NCBI GenBank assembly: GCA_023439545.1
Contig: JAEXNT010000070.1
Location: forward strand, 17,082 to 81,081
Length of the DNA stretch: 64,000 nucleotides
DNA from: Bacillota bacterium
GTDB lineage: Bacteria; Bacillota; Clostridia; Acetivibrionales; DTU013
Direction of reading: 5' to 3'
Both the position numbers and the translations under genes were made by a program. Shown here one piece after another: positions 42,897 to 51,403 of the stretch (positions within the stretch are counted from its first letter, which is position 1; every line of letters begins with the position of its first letter). The notes under the pieces were generated by a model. That model was not told the DNA's origin. It ran no database searches and saw only the letters and a list, made by a program, of their open reading frames with translations.

Positions 42897-43964
42897 ATGC
42901 ATAAAAAGCTATTTATACCGGGCCCGGTAGAAGTAAGGGAAGATGTCCTTCAGAAGATGGCCGGACCTATGATCGGTCACAGGACCAAGGAAGCATCAGC
43001 ACTGCAGCGCGGTATATCTGAAAAAATGCAAAAAGTGATGTATACAAAAAATACCATATTGTTGTCGACAACGTCCGGTAGCGGCCTTATGGAAGGTTCC
43101 GTCCGCTCCTGCACCACAAAGAGGGCAGCCGTATTTTCGGTAGGCGCCTTCGGCGACAGGTGGTACAAGATGGCTGTTTCCAATAATGTGCCTGCAGATA
43201 TTTACTCGTCGGAGCCCGGAAAGCCCACTACTCCCGAGATGGTTGACAATGCGCTATCAACGGGCAAATACGATTTGATTACAATCACCCATAACGAAAC
43301 CTCGTCGGGCGTCATGAATCCTGTTGAAGAAATAGCCGAGGTCATGAAGAAATACCCCGAAGTCATTTGGTGCATGGATACGGTCAGTTCCATGGCGGGT
43401 ACCAAAATAGAGGTTGACAAGCTGGGAGTAGATATATGTATTACTTCAACGCAGAAATGCCTGGGACTGCCTCCCGGAATGTCGATATGTTCATTCTCCG
43501 AAAAAGCCAGGGAAGCGGCAGCAAAGGTGGAATTCAGGGGAACTTACCTCGATCTGCTCGACCTGTATAATTACGTCGTAAAGAAAGACTTCCAGTACCC
43601 GTCGACGCCTTCGCTGTCGCACATGTTCGCGCTTGACTACCAGCTTGACAGGATACTTGCAGAGGGCCTGGAAAACAGGTATGCGAGGCACCTCGAAATG
43701 GCGAAGCTGGTCAGAACATGGGCCAGAGAAAACTTTGAACTGTTCCCCGAAGAAAAGTACGCTTCCAATACATTGACTACTATCAGGAATACAAGGGGGA
43801 TCAGCGTAAACGAGCTCAACAAGAAGCTCGGGGAGCTGGGTTACATGATCTCCAACGGCTATGGGGACCTTAAGGAGGTAACCTTCAGGATCGCCCACAT
43901 GGCCGATATGACGGTGCAGGAAGTTCGTGAATTGCTGGCGGTCATGGATAAGCTGATCGCATAA
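42897..43964 (+). CDS. Class V aminotransferase, probable phosphoserine or serine-glyoxylate type
   Basis: 355 residues from ATG 42897 (GGAGG eight bases upstream); a TTG six codons earlier lacks a site. Fold type I, with N-terminal 'LFIPGPVEVREDVL' and 'MIGHRTKEAS' typical of the alanine-glyoxylate/serine-pyruvate branch. The PLP lysine is in 'TSTQKCLGLPPG'. Beside serA and behind a glycine riboswitch it most likely makes phosphoserine from phosphohydroxypyruvate, as SerC homologues of this branch do in several anaerobes. That assignment is from context. Confidence 0.88.
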   Translation: MHKKLFIPGPVEVREDVLQKMAGPMIGHRTKEASALQRGISEKMQKVMYTKNTILLSTTSGSGLMEGSVRSCTTKRAAVFSVGAFGDRWYKMAVSNNVPADIYSSEPGKPTTPEMVDNALSTGKYDLITITHNETSSGVMNPVEEIAEVMKKYPEVIWCMDTVSSMAGTKIEVDKLGVDICITSTQKCLGLPPGMSICSFSEKAREAAAKVEFRGTYLDLLDLYNYVVKKDFQYPSTPSLSHMFALDYQLDRILAEGLENRYARHLEMAKLVRTWARENFELFPEEKYASNTLTTIRNTRGISVNELNKKLGELGYMISNGYGDLKEVTFRIAHMADMTVQEVRELLAVMDKLIA

Positions 43965-44017
43965 TCAGGATAGTGTAAAGCAGCGTATGGAAAACGCTTC
44001 AGAATTGGAGGATATAT

Positions 44018-45619
44018 ATGAAAATAATCGTAACGGAAAGAATCGCTGAAGAGGGCATACAATATCTGAAGGATACAGGCTTTGAGGTTGATACCAGGTT
44101 TGGAATTTCACATAATGAACTGCTCGACATCATAGGGGAATATGATGCGATAATCGTAAGAAGCGTTACAAAGGTCAATGCCGAGCTGCTTGAAAAGGCT
44201 GTTAACCTGAAAGTCGCGGGAAGGGCCGGCAATGGCATCGACAATATCGATGTGCCTGCCTGCACCCAGAAGGGCATCATCGTGGTCAATACGCCCGAGA
44301 GTAATATAATGGCTGCCGCGGAGCTTGCAATAGGCCTGGCCTACTGCGTTTTCAGAAACATACCGCGCGCTAACGCCGCGGGCAGAAAGGGTGATTTCAG
44401 AAGGAACCAGTTCCTCGGCAATGAACTCGATGGCAAGACAGTCGGTATAATAGGGCTCGGAAGGATCGGCTCCATAGTCGCAACGAAGCTCAAGGGCGCA
44501 AACATGAGGGCAATCGCATACGATCCGTACATCACCGATGAGAAGTTCAAGAAATACGGGGTCGAGAAATGCGAAACACTTGAGGAATTGCTGAAGCAGG
44601 CTGATCTCATAACGCTTCACACTCCCAAAACAGCTGAAACGTACGGAATCATCGGAGAAAAGGAACTGGCGCTGTGCAAGAAGGGCGTCAGGATCGTCAA
44701 TGCCGCAAGAGGCGGTCTTGTAAATGAGAAGGCTCTTTATAACGCTTTGAAGGAAGGCAAGGTCGCAGGCGCCGGAATAGACGTGCTCGATCCCGAACCG
44801 TCCTATGACAAGAAGCCAGAAGAACAGACCTATACCAATCCGTTGCTGGAATTCGACAACGTCGTTATAACTCCTCATCTTGGAGCTTCCACGGCTGAGG
44901 CCAATTACAACGTAGGTACGGCCGTGACCCAGCTCGTTGGGGCAGCGTTGAAGGGAGAAATGGTTGCAGCGGTAAATATGCCGCCGATGCAGGCAGATCT
45001 CAACGGACTGCGTCCGTATATCACGCTTGCTGAAATGCTTGGGAAGATATACTATCAGAGTGAAAAGGAAACCGTTCAGAATATCGAGGTGATATACAGC
45101 GGAGATCTGGCTGATCAGGAAACGAAGCTGTTCTCGCTTTCAGTACTGAAGGGCTTTCTTGAACCGGTCATAAAGGAAAAGGTCAATTACGTAAATGCCG
45201 AACTGATGCTGCACAACATGGGCATCGAAATGGTCGAGAGCAAAAGGTCGCAGCTCGATAAATACACGAACCTGATTACAGTAAAGTTCATTACCAAAAA
45301 GGGTACTCAGAGCGTGTCGGGCACCATATTTGCCAAAGAAGAAATGCGTATAGTGGACTTCTTCGGATATAAGCTTGATTTCGAGCCGAGCCCGTATATC
45401 CTGGCTGTTCAGAATATCGACAAACCCGGCATAATCGGCCGTATCGGCACAGCCCTGGGCGCAGTCGGTGTGAATATCGCCGCAATGCAGTGGAGCCGTA
45501 ACAAGAAGGGTGAGAAAGCGGTTTCCTTTGTAAGCGTCGATCAGGATGTAAGCAGCGAAGTACTCGATGAACTGCGCAAAATAGATGGAGTACTGAAGGT
45601 ATCGATGCTGAAGTTCTAG
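44018..45619 (+). CDS. serA: D-3-phosphoglycerate dehydrogenase
   Basis: 533 residues, the long form. NAD-binding 'GKTVGIIGLGRIGSIVATKLKG' at about 140-161 and the catalytic Arg/Glu/His set in 'NAARGGLVNE', 'GAGIDVLDPEP' and 'ITPHLGAST'. Residues 315-450 are the intervening ASB domain, and the last 75 are an ACT domain ('ILAVQNIDKPGIIGRIGTALG') that usually binds serine for feedback. It follows the aminotransferase by 53 bp with GGAGG. It thus carries two controls: glycine at the RNA level and probably serine at the protein level. Confidence 0.96.
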   Translation: MKIIVTERIAEEGIQYLKDTGFEVDTRFGISHNELLDIIGEYDAIIVRSVTKVNAELLEKAVNLKVAGRAGNGIDNIDVPACTQKGIIVVNTPESNIMAAAELAIGLAYCVFRNIPRANAAGRKGDFRRNQFLGNELDGKTVGIIGLGRIGSIVATKLKGANMRAIAYDPYITDEKFKKYGVEKCETLEELLKQADLITLHTPKTAETYGIIGEKELALCKKGVRIVNAARGGLVNEKALYNALKEGKVAGAGIDVLDPEPSYDKKPEEQTYTNPLLEFDNVVITPHLGASTAEANYNVGTAVTQLVGAALKGEMVAAVNMPPMQADLNGLRPYITLAEMLGKIYYQSEKETVQNIEVIYSGDLADQETKLFSLSVLKGFLEPVIKEKVNYVNAELMLHNMGIEMVESKRSQLDKYTNLITVKFITKKGTQSVSGTIFAKEEMRIVDFFGYKLDFEPSPYILAVQNIDKPGIIGRIGTALGAVGVNIAAMQWSRNKKGEKAVSFVSVDQDVSSEVLDELRKIDGVLKVSMLKF

Positions 45620-45657
45620 AAATAGATAGGAAGAAAAGCTCTTAAATAAAGATAGTT

Positions 45658-45860
45658 GGCCGGCCGTAACGGTTATCTAGTTGCTGGTTTTGCTCAAAGA
45701 GCATATAGATTCAGCTTGGTGGTAAATTCAAACTCGCTCGGCGCTTGCTCCGCGAAAATAGGAGCGCTTCGCTCAAACATGAATTTGCCCTCACAAATGC
45801 TTCATCAATATGCTCTATTTCACAAAACCAATGCAATTACGATAACCGTTACGGCCGGCC
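45658..45860. repeat. Large imperfect palindrome, element B (about 203 bp)
   Basis: The end GGCCGGCCGTAACGGTTATC (45658-45677) is an exact inverted match of 45841-45860. Inner blocks (TGGTTTTG, AGAGCATAT, GTAAATTCA) pair with the other arm. It follows serA and is succeeded by TTTTAT, so its transcript could also terminate. It shares inner blocks with element A at 9014-9197. Confidence 0.82.
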
Positions 45861-45922
45861 TTTTATACATCAATCCGGACTGATATTCAATCTGGTAGTT
45901 TTATTTTCCAGCTTTCATTAAT

Positions 45923-45952
45923 GAAACGAAAGAACCGTCCCTGTGTTTCGCT
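45923..45952. repeat. Short dispersed hairpin repeat, copy 3
   Basis: GAAAC and GTTTC arms flank AGAACCGTCC, as in copy 1 at 12271. It lies between palindrome B and the 3' end of the glycosyltransferase gene. Confidence 0.75.
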
Positions 45953-45964
45953 TCCCGTCCACTG

Positions 45965-47035
45965 TTACTTCCGCGCAACGCTTACGCCGTCTATGTTTTT
46001 GGTTTCCTTTACGATATACAGCGGGCGGCCTTTGACTTCGTCGTATATCCTGCCTATATAGGCGCCGATTATCCCCATGATGATCAGCATGATACCGTTG
46101 AAGAACAGGCTGACTGCTAAAATGGACGTCCAGCCTGTAACTGTCGTGTCGGTGAACAGCTTTTGCGCCACTACCACGAGCAAATATGCGAAGCTCAGGA
46201 TTGAAAGGAAGCCTCCGCAATATGACGCCAGCTTGAGCGGTTTATATGAGAATGAAGCTATGCCGTCGCAGGCAAAGCGCAGCATTTTTTTCAAGGGGTA
46301 CTTGGACTCGCCTGCGAAGCGTTTATCCCGGACATATTCGATGCCTGTCTGGCTGAAACCCAGCCAACTGATTATACCCCTTATATAGCGGTTCTTTTCA
46401 TTTATCCTCGCAAGCGCGCTGCATACCTTTCTGTCGATAAGTCTGAAATCTCCCGTGTCCACAGGCAGGTCGACGTCCGTCATGCTCCTGATAAAACGGT
46501 AGAACAACCTGGCGGTAAGCTTCTTGAACCAGGTTTCACCATTGCGTTTCATCCTGACGCCATAGACGACATCAAAACCCTCGCGCCATTTGCTAAGCAT
46601 ATCCGGAATTATTTCAGGCGGGTCCTGAAGGTCCGCGTCGATCAGCACCACAGTTTCCCCGGCCGAATAGTCCATACCGGCCGTGCTTGCCAGCTGGTGC
46701 CCGAAGTTCCGGGAAAAATTGATGAGCTTTACATGCGGATCGCCGGCGCATATTTCAGAAAGGATCTCAGCTGTTCGATCCTTGCTGCCATCGTTCACAA
46801 AAATGAGTTCATAGGGCTCATTCATGGATTCCATGACTGTGCTGAGCCTTTTATAAGTTTCCGGCAACACGGCTTCCTCGTTAAAAACGGGGACTACGAC
46901 CGAACAAATTATCTTTTTTGACGTCAATGCGTCATCCCCGGTCACCATACCGTTCTCTTTTGCCGAAACATCTTCCTTCTCCGAAACTAAATTTTCCCCA
47001 AATCCTACCACCTTTTTTATATCCTTGTCGATCAT
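45965..47035 (-). CDS. GT2 polyprenyl-phosphate glycosyltransferase (GtrB/DPM-like)
   Basis: 356 residues. A polar N-terminal extension (1-42) precedes the GT2 domain: 'CSVVVPVFNEEAVLPETY', the 'VNDGSKDRT' nucleotide site, the 'IDADLQDPPE' metal-binding DxD region and a downstream 'DTGDFRLIDRKV'. Two C-terminal membrane segments (about 260-285 and 300-330) are as in GtrB, which transfers a hexose to undecaprenyl phosphate for modification of wall polymers or glycoproteins. ATG 47035 is supported by GGAGAGG. Divergent from the riboswitch unit. Confidence 0.92.
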   Translation of the reverse strand: MIDKDIKKVVGFGENLVSEKEDVSAKENGMVTGDDALTSKKIICSVVVPVFNEEAVLPETYKRLSTVMESMNEPYELIFVNDGSKDRTAEILSEICAGDPHVKLINFSRNFGHQLASTAGMDYSAGETVVLIDADLQDPPEIIPDMLSKWREGFDVVYGVRMKRNGETWFKKLTARLFYRFIRSMTDVDLPVDTGDFRLIDRKVCSALARINEKNRYIRGIISWLGFSQTGIEYVRDKRFAGESKYPLKKMLRFACDGIASFSYKPLKLASYCGGFLSILSFAYLLVVVAQKLFTDTTVTGWTSILAVSLFFNGIMLIIMGIIGAYIGRIYDEVKGRPLYIVKETKNIDGVSVARK

Positions 47036-47203
47036 GGTTTCCTCTCCGAACCTGCGCCATATTTGACTTCAAACGCTACTCCACATTGAATATATTTCCA
47101 AATATGAGGCGTCTCATACATATACCGTATTTTAGTTTTGGCTAAATGGTAATATCTTAGCCGACAATTTATGTAAAATTTTGAAACAATTTTTTAAAAA
47201 AGC

Positions 47204-47232
47204 TTGCAATTAGCCTAATGACCTGCTAAAAT
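47204..47232 (+). promoter_or_regulatory. Promoter of the tandem c-di-GMP riboswitch unit
   Basis: TTGCAA at 47204-47209 and TAAAAT at 47227-47232 with a 17-bp spacer, some 28 bp upstream of the first aptamer. Confidence 0.7.
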
Positions 47233-47259
47233 AATGGTATAAATTAGATATAGATGTCG

Positions 47260-47372
47260 GTTGAGCTTTTCAACGATAAACGGCAAAACGGATGAAAATC
47301 CGCGACGCAAAGCTAGAGGGCCTTCCCGCAGATGAAGCGGTTGGCAGCCAGTTACCGAAAGGAAAGTTTTTT
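47260..47372 (+). promoter_or_regulatory. Cyclic-di-GMP-I (GEMM) riboswitch, first of two
   Basis: The GEMM-I core is complete: GGCAAA, a CGGAT-GAAA-ATCCG tetraloop hairpin, GACGCAAAGC, GGGCC, a GC hairpin, then GGCAGCCAG and TTACCG. P1 forms from CTTTTC (47266-47271) and GAAAGG or GGAAAG (47357-47366), which is followed directly by TTTTTT. A competing 5' hairpin GTTGA/TCAAC (47260-47274) would remove the P1 strand. A second hairpin TTGCCC/GGGCAA at 47375-47398 lies before aptamer two. Confidence 0.95.
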
Positions 47373-47442
47373 ATTTGCCCAGATTTTTATTCGGGCAATA
47401 CAGTTTACACTGAAAAGCTCTAAAACTCAATAACAGTTATTG

Positions 47443-47557
47443 TTGAAAACTTTTCAACGATAAAGGCAAACCGGACGAAAGTCCGCGACGCAAAGCTATA
47501 GGGCCTTCCCGCCGATATGAAGCGGATGGCAGCCAGCTACCGAAGGGAGTTTTTTTG
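47443..47557 (+). promoter_or_regulatory. Cyclic-di-GMP-I (GEMM) riboswitch, second of two
   Basis: The same core: GGCAAA, CCGGAC-GAAA-GTCCG, GACGCAAAGC, GGGCC, GGCAGCCAGCTACCG. P1 pairs CTTTTC (47450-47455) with GAAGGG (47542-47547), and that strand contains the ribosome binding site AGGGAG of the next gene, followed by seven Ts. An upstream GTTGAAAA (47442-47449) can instead pair with TTTTCAAC, giving the ligand-free fold. Predicted OFF switch for translation, and possibly transcription. Confidence 0.95.
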
Positions 47558-48361
47558 ATGAGGAAGCTTTTAGTGTCAATTTGTATAGGACTGGCGGTCA
47601 TGATGAATGCAACGTTTGCAGCTGCAGCGACCGCGCCTGTATTTGACACGACCGGACTTAACGCAGGTGTCGTGGCTATAGCCTATAATTCGGATTCTGA
47701 CAAAAGGCTAAAGGTCATGGTCGAAAAAAGTGGAAAGTCAATAACATACGATCTCAATAACGAAGGCCAGACGGAAAGCTTTCCGCTCCAGATGGGCGAC
47801 GGACAATACAGGATAAGCGTACTGGAAAATACGAGCGGTACCAGTTACAAATACATTTCTACAAAAGAAGTCAATCTTGATATTACCGATGATAAAAAAA
47901 TCTATCTTGCGTCAGTGCAGAACATCAGGTGGAACAGCGACATGGAAACGATCAAAAGGGCATCGAAGCTTACCGGAGGTCTTTCCACTGATACTGAAAA
48001 AATAAAGGCGATATACAATTACGTGATCAGTAATATATCCTATGATTACGGTAAACTCGCAAAGCTGAAAACAACCTATGTTCCGGACATTGACAATACA
48101 ACCGCCAGCGGTAAGGGTATCTGTTATGATTACTCGTCGGTGTTTGCCGCAATGCTTCGCAGCCAGGGTATCCCGGCCAAGCTTGTAAAGGGATATTCGC
48201 CGAACGTTGAAGGCTACCACTCCTGGAACGAGGTCTACAACTCCGATACTGGAAAATGGATGGTCATAGATACGACATATGATTCACAGATGAAAGAGGC
48301 TAATAAGCAGTACAGTATGGAGAAGAAGCAGTCGCAGTATTCCGTGTCCTACGTGTATTGA
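47558..48361 (+). CDS. Secreted transglutaminase-like protein
   Basis: 267 residues from ATG 47558 in the second riboswitch's expression platform. The signal peptide is about 1-24 (ending AAAAT). Residues 30-115 are a beta domain. Residues 140-250 are a transglutaminase-like cysteine-protease fold with Cys189 ('GKGICYDYSS'), His221 ('GYHSWNEVY') and Asp238 ('WMVIDTTYD') as catalytic triad. Such domains cleave or cross-link proteins or peptidoglycan outside the cell. It is under two c-di-GMP aptamers and next to pilus genes, so it may be a surface-remodelling enzyme. A terminator follows at 48375. Confidence 0.92.
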   Translation: MRKLLVSICIGLAVMMNATFAAAATAPVFDTTGLNAGVVAIAYNSDSDKRLKVMVEKSGKSITYDLNNEGQTESFPLQMGDGQYRISVLENTSGTSYKYISTKEVNLDITDDKKIYLASVQNIRWNSDMETIKRASKLTGGLSTDTEKIKAIYNYVISNISYDYGKLAKLKTTYVPDIDNTTASGKGICYDYSSVFAAMLRSQGIPAKLVKGYSPNVEGYHSWNEVYNSDTGKWMVIDTTYDSQMKEANKQYSMEKKQSQYSVSYVY

Positions 48362-48374
48362 CAGAGCAGCAAGG

Positions 48375-48408
48375 AAACTGTTGGCGACTTGTCAGCAGTT
48401 TTTTTATA
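48375..48408 (+). terminator. Terminator after the transglutaminase-like gene
   Basis: AAACTG pairs with CAGTTT, extended by TTG/CAG, followed by a T-run. It separates this unit from the pilus operon. Confidence 0.8.
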
Positions 48409-48650
48409 CTCTGATATTTGAATTTGATGCTAAAAAAATACAGAGGGTATCGACAAAAGTTCAAATATATTTGGCTAATCCTATCAAAACACTAAATCTC
48501 AACAGTTTGATTGACGATATATTTACTAAAATGTTATTATCTGAAGATAACAAGGTCTACATAAATAACGAAAAAATTGAAAATCATAGAATTTTATAGA
48601 AAACCTTACAAATAGCTGAGCAGAAAATAAACAGGAAAAGAGTTATTTAG

Positions 48651-50327
48651 ATGAGGGAACGAAAAAGACTGGGAGATATTCTAATGTCCGCGGGCAAGCT
48701 TACAGCTGCCCAGCTTGGTGCTGCGCTCGACATACAGAGCCGGACTAAAAAGAGGATCGGTGCGGTTCTGATCGACGAAGGAATTCTTACCGAATCCGAA
48801 ATAATAGATACCCTTTCCGAGCAATTGTCTATCAAACGCATCGACATAGATAACACTTATGTCGAGCCTGAGATCGCCAGAAGCATTCCTAAAGAGGTGG
48901 CGAGGAAGCATAACCTCATACCCGTCTATTTACAGGATGATAAGCTCATAGTAGCCATGAGCGACCCTCTCAACGTTTTTGCAATTGACGACGTCTGTTT
49001 TATCACACAGAAAAAAGTTGAACCTGTGATTGCAGCCAAAAGCTCGATAGAAAAAGCGATCGAGTTCTATTTCAGCAAGCAGGCCACTGACAAAGCTATT
49101 GAGGATTTGAAGAAAGAGTACGCGATTCCAGCCGAAACAAAAATAGATCCCGACGAAACGGACGATATCCAATCGGCGCCTGCAGTCAGACTCACAAACT
49201 CCATAATCAACCAGGCCATAACTACAAACGCGAGCGATATTCACATAGAGCCGTTTGAAACCTATGTCTCGGTCCGCTACAGGGTAGACGGCGTTTTGTT
49301 CGAAAGCAACAGGATCCCCGAAAACCTTTATTCTGCCGTATCAACAAGGATAAAAATAATGTCCGGTATGAATATTGCAGAGAAGAGAGTCCCCCAGGAC
49401 GGCAGGATAGAAATGGATATCAATGATAAAAGTTATGATTTCCGTGTTTCATCGCTGCCGACGGTATTCGGTGAAAAAATAGTCATAAGGGTGCTCGACC
49501 GGACTACTTTCAATTATAACCGTGAGAAACTGGGTTTTACGGCCGGTGAAAACGGGCTGATGGATAAAATAATACATATGCCGTACGGGATAGTCCTGCT
49601 GACGGGACCTACAGGAAGCGGCAAAACGACAACGCTTTACACCATGCTGAATGAAGTCAACACGCCGGACAAAAATATAGTTACGGTCGAAGATCCGGTA
49701 GAATATATGCTTGAAGGCATAAACCAGGTACAGGTCAACAACAAGGCGGGACTTACCTTTGCGGCAGGGCTTAGGAGCATACTGAGGCAGGACCCGGATA
49801 TAATCATGATAGGTGAGATCCGAGACGAGGAAACGGCGCAAATAGCAGTACGTGCCGCAATTACAGGGCACCTGGTGCTGTCCACGCTGCATACGAACGA
49901 TGCGCCGGGAGCGATAACAAGGCTCGTCGACATGGGAATAGAACCCTATCTTGCAGCCGACGCCGTTGTCGGCGTTATCGCGCAGCGACTGGTCAGGCGT
50001 CTTTGCGCAAGCTGCAAAACATCTTACATGTCGGACGAAAATGAAATGAAAATACTCAATACCGATAAACCCGTAAGGCTTTATAAAGGGGAAGGCTGTC
50101 CGGCCTGCCACGATTCCGGCTACAAAGGCAGGACCGCGATACACGAGGTAATGCCGGTCGAAAGGGAAATACGCAGGATCATAGAACGCAGAGGCAACGC
50201 GGAGGAACTCAGGGAAACGGCCGTAAAGGAAGGAATGGTCAATCTTTTTGAAAACTGCAGGACCCTGGTTCTGAAAGGTGAAACTACAATACAGGAAATG
50301 GTGAAAACAGTATATGCACGAGATTAA
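48651..50327 (+). CDS. pilB: Type IV pilus extension ATPase with MshEN c-di-GMP-binding domain
   Basis: 558 residues. Residues 6-58 are a tandem MshEN motif: RLGxxLxxxG...Q (6-29), a five-residue spacer SRTKK (30-34), then RIGxxLxxxG...Q (35-58). This is the exact c-di-GMP-binding architecture described for MshE. The N2 domain and then the ATPase core follow: Asp box, Walker A GPTGSGKTT (319-327), the glutamate-rich Walker B/His boxes 'DPDIIMIGEIRD' and 'TGHLVLSTLHTND', and the zinc tetracysteine 'CASC...CPAC'. It powers pilus extension at the cytoplasmic base. Fourteen-base overlap with pilT. Confidence 0.96.
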   Translation: MRERKRLGDILMSAGKLTAAQLGAALDIQSRTKKRIGAVLIDEGILTESEIIDTLSEQLSIKRIDIDNTYVEPEIARSIPKEVARKHNLIPVYLQDDKLIVAMSDPLNVFAIDDVCFITQKKVEPVIAAKSSIEKAIEFYFSKQATDKAIEDLKKEYAIPAETKIDPDETDDIQSAPAVRLTNSIINQAITTNASDIHIEPFETYVSVRYRVDGVLFESNRIPENLYSAVSTRIKIMSGMNIAEKRVPQDGRIEMDINDKSYDFRVSSLPTVFGEKIVIRVLDRTTFNYNREKLGFTAGENGLMDKIIHMPYGIVLLTGPTGSGKTTTLYTMLNEVNTPDKNIVTVEDPVEYMLEGINQVQVNNKAGLTFAAGLRSILRQDPDIIMIGEIRDEETAQIAVRAAITGHLVLSTLHTNDAPGAITRLVDMGIEPYLAADAVVGVIAQRLVRRLCASCKTSYMSDENEMKILNTDKPVRLYKGEGCPACHDSGYKGRTAIHEVMPVEREIRRIIERRGNAEELRETAVKEGMVNLFENCRTLVLKGETTIQEMVKTVYARD

Positions 50328-51396
50328 TACGAGGGATCTGAATGAGCTGCTGGATTACACTTGCAGCCTGAAGGCATCGGACCTGCATATCAATGTCGGA
50401 AGCAGACCGACGGTCAGACACAATTCCATATTGCAGCCGATACCAGGTACGGAGGCGGTTACTCCCGAAATAGCGCGCGTACTGGTAGAGTCCGTATTGG
50501 ACGAGGACAAAAAGAAATGGCTCGATGAGAACGGAGACGTTGACTTTTCATTCTCAAAGCCGGGATTGGGACGTTTCAGGGTAAACGTTTACAAACAGCG
50601 CGGCACGTGTTCCATGGCGATACGGTCACTGCCGTTCAATATTCCTTCGTTCGATTCGCTGGGTTTGCCCCCGGTAATAAGGAGCTTTGCAAAAAAGCCC
50701 AGGGGCCTGGTACTCGCAACAGGACCTACAGGAAGCGGAAAATCGACTACGCTTGCGAGTCTGGTAAACATAGTCAATGAGGAGCGCCAGGCGCACATTA
50801 TAACTATAGAGGATCCGATAGAGTACCTGCACAAGCACAAAAACGGATTGATAGACCAAAGGGAGGTAGGCTCGGATACAAGGTCCTTTGCATCGGCGCT
50901 GAGAGCTACTTTGAGGGAAGACCCGGATGTTATAATGGTCGGTGAAATGAGGGATCCCGAAACGATATCCATCGCGCTTACGGCAGCCGAAACGGGACAT
51001 CTGGTTTTTTCAACGTTACATACAGTAGGCGCGGCCAAAACGATAGACAGGATCATAGATTCCTTCCCGCCGTCACAGCAAAATCAGGTGAAAAGCCAGC
51101 TGGCAACTGTACTGGAGGGCGTAATCTCGCAGCAGCTCCTGCCCAGGAAGGATGGCGCCGGCGTCGTGGCAGCCATAGAGATAATGCTGGTGAACCCTGC
51201 AATCAGAAATCTGATCAGAGAGGGAAAACCGTATCAGATAAACAGCATAATACAGACCAGCGCCGCGAGCGGTATGCAGTCGCTGGAGGCGACTCTGGCC
51301 CAGCTCGTTACGGACGGGGTCATTACTCAGGAGGATGCAACGGCACGTGCTGCCGATCCGCAGATACTTTTCCAGCTTTTGAACAAGAGGTGGTAA
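50314..51396 (+). CDS. pilT: Type IV pilus retraction ATPase
   Basis: 360 residues. PAS-like N-terminal domain with 'SDLHINVGSRP', Walker A GPTGSGKST, Walker B 'DPDVIMVGEMRDPET', 'TGHLVFSTLHT' and the PilT-specific retraction helix near the C-terminus ('NPAIRNLIREGKPYQI'). It depolymerises pili and gives twitching motility. The start is within pilB. Presence of PilT shows that these pili retract. Confidence 0.96.
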   Translation: MHEINTRDLNELLDYTCSLKASDLHINVGSRPTVRHNSILQPIPGTEAVTPEIARVLVESVLDEDKKKWLDENGDVDFSFSKPGLGRFRVNVYKQRGTCSMAIRSLPFNIPSFDSLGLPPVIRSFAKKPRGLVLATGPTGSGKSTTLASLVNIVNEERQAHIITIEDPIEYLHKHKNGLIDQREVGSDTRSFASALRATLREDPDVIMVGEMRDPETISIALTAAETGHLVFSTLHTVGAAKTIDRIIDSFPPSQQNQVKSQLATVLEGVISQQLLPRKDGAGVVAAIEIMLVNPAIRNLIREGKPYQINSIIQTSAASGMQSLEATLAQLVTDGVITQEDATARAADPQILFQLLNKRW

Positions 51397-51403
51397 GAAA
51401 AGG

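Noticed and set aside
48381..48599. A 72-codon frame after the transglutaminase-like gene
   Set aside because: It begins inside the terminator hairpin, has no ribosome binding site, and is AT-rich with no motif.
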